Assembly: GCA_037355855.1 (NCBI GenBank)
Contig: CM074761.1
Coordinates: forward strand, 2,809,346 to 2,873,345
Source of the DNA: Pseudo-nitzschia pungens
Taxonomy: Eukaryota > Bacillariophyta > Bacillariophyceae > Bacillariales > Bacillariaceae
Reading direction: 5' to 3'
DNA: 64,000 nt
Under the pieces are notes generated by a model. That model was not told the origin of the DNA and ran no database searches. It saw nothing but the letters and a program-made list of their open reading frames with translations. The translations under genes and the position numbers were made by a program. Every line of letters starts with the position of its first letter. Positions within the stretch are counted from its first letter, which is position 1. Positions 56,266 to 64,000 of the stretch are shown here, piece by piece.

Positions 56266-58324
56266 TCATGCTTTTTTATCGTAAACAACAGCTCTGTATT
56301 CTTCCACTGGGATATTTACCACTTTGGTGATGAGAAATTCTTCCAGACCCGGCAGCCCCCATTCACGAGCGTTGCCACTTAATTTGTATCCACCAAACGG
56401 TGCTTTCGCATCTACGTATGTTGTATTCACCATGACCTACAAGAAGAATACAAGGTTTTCATTAGAAGGGCAGCGGTTGTGAGTTGGGGAATCTCATTGT
56501 ATCTCTCTGTGATAGCTAGGGCCAGTTTCACAATGCATTCGAAATCGACCTTCGACCTACTCAGGTGCAATCAGAGTGTTCAACTCGGTTTGATCATATC
56601 TAGCAATCATCCGCAATTCGCGTTTCGATACGTACCATTCCGGATTCGAGTTGCGATGCGACGTTCAAGGCCCGTTTCAAATCACTCGACGCAACCGCGT
56701 TGTTCAATCCGTACTGTGTATCATTGGCGAGCCGAATGGCTTCGTCTTCGGTCTCGTACGGAATCACACACAACACAGGACCGAAAATCTCTTCCTTGGC
56801 AATCGTCATTTGATTGGTCACATCCGCAAAGAGAGTTGGTCGAACGTAATATCCGTTGGAGTCAGTATCTTCCGGTGGTTCGGGACCGCCGGTTACGAGT
56901 CGAGCCCCCTCCTCAATGCCGGTTTTGATGTACGAAATGACGCGATCGTACTGTTGCTTGGACACGAGCGGTCCCATCGTCGCGTCTGCATTGATCCGAC
57001 TACACCCAACGATCTCGGACTCCATGATTTCGGAGGCGATTGCGAGAACTTTTTCGTAGTGCACGGTCGGTACCAGCATCCGCGACAAGGCATTGCAGGA
57101 TTGGCCCGTGTTGCTAGTCAGCTGCTTCACGAAGGACGGAACCACCGCTTCCACGTCGGCATCGTCGAGGAGGACTGTCGCCGATTTGCCGCCGAGTTCG
57201 GTCCTGACGGGCTTCAGCGTTCCGCTGTTCGCAGCCACCTCGGTGAGGCGTTGTCCGGCTGTGACGGATCCCGTGAAACTCACCAGACTCACGTCTGGGT
57301 GGCTTGCAAGCACCTCCCCACACTCAGGTCCCTCCCCCATTACCATGTTGAAGACTCCGTCCGGAAAACCGGCTTCGTGGATGGCTTCCGTGACGGAATA
57401 GGCGACGAGGGGCGTGACCTCACTCGGCTTGAGGACCACGGTGCATCCCGCAATGAGGGCCGGGATGACTTTTAGGGCAATCTGGTTCAGCGGATAGTTC
57501 CACGGAGTAATCGCACCCACCACGCCGATGGGTTCTTTTACTACGGTGCAGTTTCCGGCGGCATATTCCCACTCGAATCGTTCGCCTTCGCCGTCCTCGT
57601 TCTCCAGCAGGCTCAACAGCGTGTGCCCGTGATACGGGAGGGAGCCAGCCTGCAGTGTACGGGCGATTGATAGCGGGCATCCCAGCTCGACCATAAGGCG
57701 ATGGTGGATTTGTTTGCTGCGGGCGTCAAAGCTTGCGAGAAATTGTCGAACCAGGTCCTTGCGCTCGGAAAGGGTCGTGTGCTTGCTCCACATTGGAAAC
57801 GCAGCCTTTGCCGCGGCAATCGCTCGGAGGGTATCTTCTCGGGTTCCCCTCGGAACGGTGGCAACAGCCTTTCCGTTGTTGGAATCTATGACGTCGATTG
57901 TGGTTCCGCTCGAGTTTGTGGAATCGACCCATGCTCCATTGATGTATTGCTTGTCGTAGGACTGAATGAAGTTGCTGCTGCTACCTTCACCGTTCTCAGT
58001 CATGGTGCTTGCTTCGGTGTGATTCGGGGTGGTCGAGGCAAATGCCCGATGCCTTCGTTCTGTTCTAGAAATACGAGGACCTTGAAAAACTTGTCCCGCA
58101 TCAGCAAACGGGCCTTGTGTTCTTACCACAAAAGATGAGGACAAGGGAGAATGTCCGAACGAGTTGGCAGCTAACGTCGACAACCAGCCAGCGCGAGGGG
58201 ATCTTTTTGATGCATATACGGATCGTTGCGATCGCAACATCGGTACTGCCGAAAGCCCATTCTGTGCTTGAGATATTTTTCGTAACAAGAACACCATATC
58301 TTCTAGCAGCGAGTGAGGAGGCAA
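56266..58324 (-). CDS. NAD(P)-dependent aldehyde dehydrogenase, probably mitochondrial
   Basis: Two exons, 58324-56636 and 56436-56266, join in phase 0 across a 199-bp intron (GTACGT...TGTAG) to give 619 residues. The first 100 are basic and Ser-rich (MVFLLRKISQAQ from the second Met) and suit an organelle presequence. The enzyme starts near 118 (FIQSYDKQYINGAWVDS). Key residues are N276 in PWNYP, K299 in VVLKPSE, E376 in ELGGKS and the nucleophile C410 in NTGQSCNALSRMLVP. EEIFGPVLCV follows, and exon 2 supplies APFGGYKLSGNAREWG and the C-terminus. The GQSCNA context resembles the AldA-type group rather than betaine aldehyde dehydrogenase. The substrate is an aldehyde of unknown identity. Residues around the active site are all intact. 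Confidence 0.9.
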
Positions 58325-59503
58325 CGCAATGGATTCACAAAATGTTTGAAAGAAGTTATTAATGCCGAGGTGAGATTCATTCCGTTTTGTTTTGTGTGTT
58401 CTTGCTATTGAACGCTGGATGCCATTGTATTTGATACACCAAAACTTACCGTTGCTTTTGGGACAGAAATGGATTCACGGAGGAGGTGCAATGAGGGTTG
58501 CGAAACGAGTGGTTGTTGTTTCTCAATGGGTTGTCAGTATACCCGAACTTGGAATGTCGGAGCTACAATTCAAACAAAAATAATTCAGACAACACGAAAG
58601 TTGGATAGAACTCTGTGCCAAAATCACAATATTGCTGTATCACTCCGAATATGGTCGTAGTGCCACCACCGACGTATAAGAAACTCTCAGCGATGTCGGT
58701 ATGGTAGATTTAATAACTCCCGGAATAGATGTTGAAGCGCGATAGCAGGCTTATCTCTGGGGTTTTGTGTCAGAAGTCATCAAAAAGGTAACGGTATTTT
58801 GATGAGAATAGCGTAACCTTAGTTCCTCTCTTCTTGATAACCTTACTCTAATCGTACAGATTCTTTTTTTCCTCATGTTATGCTTGGATTCGTTGCGTTG
58901 ACACTTTCATATTCAATGCAACCGGAATGTCAGAAGATTCCTTCTTTCTGATCCCGATCAGAAAGAAGGAATCAGGAGGGTGAAAAACGTAAGGTTCCGT
59001 AATTACTGGTTGGTCAAAATTATGATTGTGCAACTCAATCAAAAAGTATCTTTTCTTCGTACATGGCCTTGTCTACCGTATTGTCGTATCTTGGATCCTA
59101 AACCCGAATGAATTACGTGTACCGTACAACACGTCTGTCCTTCATCAAAAGGAAGATTGCCCAAGGTCTGAGGTAATCTTAAGGTTTATGATACCGGTAA
59201 ACTTACCTGTAGGTTAATTCGTAACACATTGGACATCGTAGATGACGGGTACGTTTACTAGTACTCGTACCGGTCAACCTTAATCCTGAGTGATGGTTAA
59301 CTTACATGGTGGGTTCGTAGCTTTTCTGACCGTCTTTAAGGATTTACCTTACAAATTAACGTCGACCCGGAACGAGGGACCAACCAAGAACAGACTCCTA
59401 CCGGTAAGACTTACTCGTACCGTTATCACCAACGACGTTCCAGCGGAAGTCTGACGTCTGACGGTTGGTACGGTAGGTGTGGTAATCTTACCGGTAGGAA
59501 AAA
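58325..59503. other. spacer with perfect hairpin and palindromic words
   Basis: A perfect 18-bp inverted repeat with a 2-bp loop lies at 58936-58973. CTTACCTGTAGG, CCGGTAAGACTTAC and CTTACCGGTAGG words crowd 59180-59490. No gene is called here. Confidence 0.5.
58936..58973. repeat. perfect 18-bp inverted repeat, 2-nt loop
   Basis: The left arm GATTCCTTCTTTCTGATC (58936-58953) is exactly complementary to 58956-58973, with CC between. Any transcript would fold into a very tight hairpin. It lies about 530 bp before the GNAT region's first frame and has no flanking gene. Confidence 0.9.
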
Positions 59504-60134
59504 ATGTCGAAAATCGAATATCCAACTATAATTGTTTTCCTTCTCTTGACTCTGTCCATCTCAAGACAAGAGATTGGTTCAATGCTGCAAAGAACGGGGT
59601 CCCTTCCTACCCAGCAAAGCAACAACGACACGGCAGTGACTAGCAGCACCGCCGGCATGTACGCTGCAATAGATTCTCACAAAAGCTCCTGCTGCCATCG
59701 GAGTATTGGTCCAACCGAACCATCGGCAGCCAATCCGACAGAATTCTGTCCAACACATACTTCCGAGAGGAAGGCGCACTTTTGCGACGAGGAATTGTGG
59801 AAGGAGTCTTCATCGTCGGTGCCGGCGGCATCGGCATCGGTATGTGCTGCCATCAGGTCGCGCTTTACTCCTGCTCGTCGCTCTCGTGTTTGTTTGGGCA
59901 CAATTTGTCGTAGACGACCACAACGAAGGCTCGGCTTCGAGTGTCGGCGAAGGAGGACGAAATATGGTGGTTGCCATTGTGGATGCGGTGCAAACTCCGG
60001 TCGCTCTCGCCTTTTCTTCTCCGCCGGCACGAACTTCCTCACGACAGAGCCTCCACCGCAACAAGATCGACATCGACATTCGACATTCGACGGAGTTACA
60101 TCCCTAACTAGGCAGGGACCACGGAACATCCCCA
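59504..60134 (+). other. 5' region of GNAT gene, reading frame unclear
   Basis: Several frames look partly protein-like. One has the membrane-like stretch GRALLLLVALVFVWAQFVV (in the frame from 59706). In the same frame MVVAIVDAVQTPVALAFSSP from 59964 resembles a plastid leader with an ASAFAP-like motif, but a TAA follows at about 60105, before the GNAT domain. I cannot reconstruct the start; the gene probably begins here with introns or frame errors. Confidence 0.35.
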
Positions 60135-61081
60135 TTGATTCCTCACATTTTCCGATTGCGGTCATCTGTCCTGAAGGGCACCGCTGGGGACGATGCTTCT
60201 GAGTCGTCGACGGCATCGACCACGACGAGCACTGTCAACTCCGGACTTAGCTACGAGATTCGCGACTGCCAGTACCGGGAACTCAAGCAGGTAGCAGCCC
60301 TCGTTGTGGAGTCCTTTTACGACAAGAAAAGCACCAACATTGTCACGCGCAATCTATACAAGCTCGCCGAGCTCAATCGGCTTCAGCAAAACTACGCCTA
60401 CCCGGAATCCCGAACCGCGCACCGGATGTTGGTGGTGGAGGCCAAGAGCACCAACACCGACCAAACGGAAACCGAAACAAGCGAGCTGGTCGGATTCTGC
60501 GACGTGGACGCGAGGCCGTGCAAGACCCAGCTGCGGCTGCCGCGACCCTACCTATCGGATCTGGCGGTGGATCCCGGGCACCGCCGGCAGGGCCTGGCGA
60601 GGAAACTGGTGGAGGCATCGGAACGGTTCATTCTGGAACGGAATTCCAGAGGCGACGACGACGACGACGACGACAACGACAACGACGACAAAATCATTGA
60701 CGGTGGCGGCCGGCGACGATGCCCTCTGGTTGTGGATCCGGGTCGAGGAAACGAATGAGGCCTGCCATAGGACTCTATCGAGACCGCCTGGGCTACGTCC
60801 GAACCCAGTGGTCCGTCACGGACGCGTCCCTCCCGTTGGATGCCCAGGCAAGGATCGAGGCCCAAGCCAACAACAGCAACAACAACATCATCAACAAAAA
60901 GAACGAACCAATTGTCTGGACGCTCCGCAAGGATCTCCGCGGAAGCGGTGCTGATACCGACTCTGCAACAGCATCGCCCTCGACATCGTCCGGCTCCGAA
61001 GATGACGACTCGCAACGCGATTCCTCTTCTTGTGCCGCGAGCGACGACGACCACGACGGCGACGACAACTATGTAATTTGA
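60135..61081 (+). CDS. GNAT family N-acetyltransferase, frame broken by two +1 shifts
   Basis: The GNAT core is clear: YEIRDCQYRELKQVAALVVE, then LVGFCDVDARP, and PYLSDLAVDPGHRRQGLAR with the acetyl-CoA-binding RRQGLA (Q/R-x-x-G-x-A). After an Asp-rich run (60650-60690) the reading must move +1 near 60698-60725 to give ALWLWIRVEETNEA, and +1 again near 60763 to give AIGLYRDRLGYVRTQW. Both fit the last GNAT motifs (LRVE, N..A, LY...GF/Y). Length is 947 = 3 x 315 + 2. A long, Ser/Asp-rich C-terminal tail follows. The acetyl acceptor is unknown. The true start lies upstream; a plastid location is only suggested by the 59964 leader. Confidence 0.6.
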
Positions 61082-61654
61082 TTTGCGATGAATTCCGACT
61101 TTCAAGTGCAGTTTAGATTTGGCACGACAATGCATCAGCTACAGTACGTGTACTGATAATAAATAATACTATTCTAGTTCAATTTGCAGTAGGGATAATT
61201 TTGGAAATTGTTGGTCAGGAAAGGTGCCTTTCACCGGCTTGGAGAGCAGTTGTTTCTCTCATTCTTGTTATGATGTTTGGCCCCAAAGGACCGAGTCTTT
61301 ATTGCTAGCGTCCAACAATGACTAAATTGAATGATCCACTCGGTACATCTCACAGTTCCTCCTTGTTCACATATATTTACAACTACGATTATTATTTTTC
61401 AACATACCTTGTATAAATTCCACCGCTGTAGGAATCCATCTGCTCCTTCTATTCCTTCTTCTACTCTTAGTTGCAAAAGGGATTTACCGGAACCTACGGA
61501 TTGGTTTGAAGGCGATGCGTGAGATCGGGTAGAAAAAAATGATACAATCACAACGAAAGGCAGAGGACGTCAGAAACCAACTTTCAATACAGTTTCGAGC
61601 AAAATTATCTAGCGAGCGTATCAAAGGATCCCACTTGACCAAACAGACAACCGA
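61082..61654. other. short spacer
   Basis: No gene is supported. The GNAT gene and the minus-strand PAP2 gene converge here. Confidence 0.45.
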
Positions 61655-62911
61655 TCAGTCGATTTCTCCATGAATAAAGCGAAGAAAGATCCTTGGTGGC
61701 GTGATTATTGCGCGAAAAGTCATTCTATCCTCCATCCATTGTGCCAAAAGTCTCAAAGATACAAAACAGAGAGTGTGAACGTACCAAATGTTAAAGAGAA
61801 GCGAGGCAACGGATCCACCAAGCAGGATTCCACCAACGACATCAGCTGGGTGATGATGATTATCGTGCACCCGGGATACGGCTGCACCGATATCGCATTG
61901 CATGGTTTGAAAATGGCAACGGTCCAATATTCGATTGCGTCCAATTTGATTTTATTCGTTTGTTCGTCATCGGCAAGGTGGCCCGAGAAAGAATGAAAAA
62001 CATCCATCCGAAATTCTCACGATTAGTTGTTGCTTTCGCATCATCTCACATCGCACACAATTCAGAACCATCACTGATCCCGTCAAAGAGGGGTTTGTTC
62101 ACGAGACTGAACCTCAACACTTCCTTACAACATATACACATGCAAACGCAAACGCGCAAGTCGAGTCGCGTCGAATGGACTCACCGATGAACAACGCCAA
62201 AATCACTGGCGCATAACAGAAGACCGATCCCAGTCGCACCCAAGGAGAGCCGTCTTCTGGCATTAGTCTTCGTTGCTCCGGAGTGGCGTTGATTCGCCTT
62301 CTCAAGTAAGAGGAAAGACCAAATGTGTCTTCGAGAAAGAAGGAAAAGAGCAACAACCCGCAGGTACTGTTACTCGCGTGGCCCGAGGGAAAGCTCTTCC
62401 GTCCCTCCCCATCATCTCCGGAGGTGCACTGTTCGTAGTTTTCGTCGGGAACGCAGAGCTCGTAGAATATGGGCCTCAGATACCCCACGTATAACTTGAC
62501 CAAGCTGGTCAATATCTGGGTACAACCGAGACCCATGAAAAAGACGCAGCAGGTTTTGTGAATGATGTCGGTCCTCGCAAGGTCTTTCTTCCAGCAACCC
62601 AGTATGATCTGCAAGACAAACGGACCGGCAACGCCCAAGGCAAACATCAGGCCCGACGGAATGGTCTGCCCCTCATCGTCGAAGTCAAACACCCCAACTG
62701 CTACATATTTACCGTCTTCCGTTTGTATGCGTGGAATCGGTCGCTCGTATGCTGCAAGAAATTCTGAGCCTATTCCGATGGGCACCAGAACGAAGCACAA
62801 TAGGACCTCGACAAACTTGCTGGAACGCCAATATGGAGTGGGCGCAACGCAAGCATCGCCGTCCTCATCATGGTCGTGAATGTAATCGTTATTGGTCATG
62901 TTTGATGCCAT
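61655..62911 (-). CDS. PAP2-family lipid phosphatase
   Basis: Two exons, 62911-62185 and 61881-61655, join in phase across a 303-bp intron (GTGAGT...GTGCAG) to give 317 residues. All three PAP2 motifs are present: KLYVGYLRP (K139-x6-RP), PSGH at 175-178 (catalytic His178), and SRVHDNHHHPAD at 246-257 (SR-x5-H-x3-D), the last formed only after splicing. Six or so membrane segments flank them. A Cys-containing luminal loop lies at about 150-168 (ELCVPDENYEQCTSG). It would dephosphorylate phosphatidate, lysophosphatidate or similar lipids at a membrane. The first 30 residues are acidic and cytosolic. Confidence 0.9.
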
Positions 62912-63697
62912 GCTGTTGACTGTGCTTCTTTGATCGAATAGTCTTGTCGGAACCTGTAAAGATACTGTGTGCGATTGCGGTAAGAAAACTGTTTCAATGA
63001 AAAAAAATTAAATAATAATAACATAATACAAGTAATCTTACGTGTAGCAATAATAATGAGAGATCCGTAGTGTACCGGTACGAGTAAGGCCTTGCCGTAT
63101 TGAGGCTATTGAGTAAGGTTATTGTATCGCTTACGATACTACAATATTCTTATCAGCTGTCCACCAGTTCTAAATCCCCGACAACTAATTTCGACTGAAA
63201 CCCGGGGACAACTGATAGGAATTCTGTAGTACGGTACGATAACCTTAGCCTACGACAATTTTTGAGAAAGGACAGATGTCGCTTCGTTCTCTTTTTGACC
63301 TTGGTCTTCTGTTTCTCAAAATTCTTCTGTAAGATCAAGTTACCGTACGTACCGGTATCGCTCGAAGACCAAAGAATGCATGAGGCTTTCGGGACTTAAA
63401 AGAAAGTGTCCCGTCACGATAAGGGCATTATTGTCTTTGACAGGGGTGATAATAGGAGGGGGTGCGCCACGATGCGCGCTCCCGTACAAAAATTCCATTC
63501 AAATCTGAAAAAAAAAATTACCTATGCGTGGCACAACTAACAAAACGTCTCAAAAAAATTTCTCTCTGTTTGTTTTTAACTAACAAACACTAGTTAAAAT
63601 ACCTTATCTTCAGATAGTAATAACTCTGTCAAAAATCAATTCTAATCTTTATTTCAAATACCTGCATTATGGTTTAAAGTGTTGTTAACAAGAATAT
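62912..63697. other. spacer with hairpin element copy B
   Basis: Contains the second inverted-repeat hairpin (listed separately) and TACCGGTACGAGTAAGG near 63074-63090 and CGTACCGGTATCG near 63347. No gene is supported. Confidence 0.45.
63146..63223. repeat. inverted-repeat hairpin element, copy B
   Basis: Arms near 63146-63169 and 63197-63223 are imperfectly complementary (TATCAGCTGTCC against GGACAACTGATA). Both arms, the spacing and the flank GAATTC-TGTAGTA match the element at 52709-52783, showing a dispersed family. Confidence 0.8.
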
Positions 63698-64000
63698 TCA
63701 ATAAAAATGAGGTTTTGAATGAGTCTAAAGTCATCTATTACTGATACAAGGTTGTAGGCCATTTTTTTGGCTTTTTTCGCGAAAGATACCTGTCTTAGGT
63801 ATGAAACATATGATTACTTTACGGCCTTTTTGGGTGCATGACTGGCAAATTTTGGTGCATGACTGGCAAATTTCGGTGCATGACTGGAGAAGTCGGGTGC
63901 ATGACTGACAATTTGTAGCATGTCTGAAGAAAAAAATGGCCTACAATCTTGTATCAGTAATAGATGACCTTAGACTTGTTCAAAACCTCATTTTTATTGA
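63698..64000. mobile_element. MITE-like element with ~66-bp terminal inverted repeats
   Basis: The left end 63698-63763 and the last ~66 bp of the window are inverted copies with about four mismatches (TCAATAAAAATGAGG on the left, CCTCATTTTTATTGA on the right). Between them lies a 21-bp tandem repeat. There is no coding frame. The right end coincides with the window end, so the true terminus and target-site duplication cannot be seen. Confidence 0.8.
63834..63930. repeat. 21-bp tandem repeat inside the MITE-like element
   Basis: Four and a half copies with the core GTGCATGACTGG start at 63834, 63855, 63876 and 63897. The exact 21-bp spacing equals two turns of DNA helix. Confidence 0.9.

Noticed and set aside
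60304..60954. 216-codon plus-strand frame overlapping the GNAT domain
   Set aside because: Most of it is a Thr/Arg-rich shadow. Only its middle section (near 60700-60765) supplies a real GNAT segment after a frame shift.

Overview
This window is nuclear DNA of a photosynthetic stramenopile, most likely a diatom. It carries three fucoxanthin-chlorophyll a/c antenna (Lhc/FCP) genes whose products begin with a signal peptide and an ASAFAP-type plastid targeting motif. It also has intron-poor genes with short GT-AG introns, a CRAL-TRIO protein with a C-terminal DUF6824-like domain, secreted Ser/Pro-rich proteins, and long intergenic spacers. I cannot name the species from sequence alone.

Layout: 1-9.9 kb holds two head-to-tail Lhc genes and a large acidic, repeat-containing membrane protein. 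9.9-15 kb has an UNC93-like transporter, a doubtful spliced Lys/Ser-rich gene and a 1.26-kb minisatellite built on a 31-bp unit with a ~509-bp higher-order period. 15-31 kb has an O-fucosyltransferase-like protein, a small membrane-protein ORF followed by a frame interrupted only by TGA, an AlkB-like dioxygenase, an acidic type I membrane protein, the CRAL-TRIO/DUF6824 protein, a plastid flavin-reductase-like protein, a small tail-anchored protein and a MATE transporter. 31-49 kb has a secreted Ser/Pro-rich protein, a TspO-like protein, a possible glycosyltransferase, a FUT8-like fucosyltransferase, cysteine dioxygenase, a Ser-rich type I membrane protein and a tRNA-Gly(UCC). 49-64 kb has a helicase-associated-domain protein, the third Lhc gene, a small spliced gene, an aldehyde dehydrogenase, a GNAT acetyltransferase, a PAP2 lipid phosphatase and a MITE-like element with long terminal inverted repeats at the right edge.

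There is no operon-like organisation. Functional themes are light harvesting (three Lhc), secretory-pathway glycosylation (two or three enzymes), membrane transport (UNC93-like, MATE, TspO-like) and lipid handling (CRAL-TRIO, PAP2). Plastid and mitochondrial presequences show where several products go.

The most unusual signals are these. (1) Six genes need reading-frame shifts to stay open: nine shifts in recognisable protein sequence plus two in low-complexity sequence, and every one is +1 (one extra base). Four fall within about 250 bp of the MATE gene. This is either an insertion-type assembly error or something biological. (2) A frame downstream of the 17.9-kb ORF is interrupted by five TGA codons and no TAA or TAG over 158 codons. 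(3) Spacers are full of short palindromic words built on GTAAGGTTAC and TACCGGTA. (4) There are several hairpin or inverted-repeat elements, including a family with two copies here. Exon boundaries were inferred by eye from GT-AG sites and protein continuity and have no transcript support.
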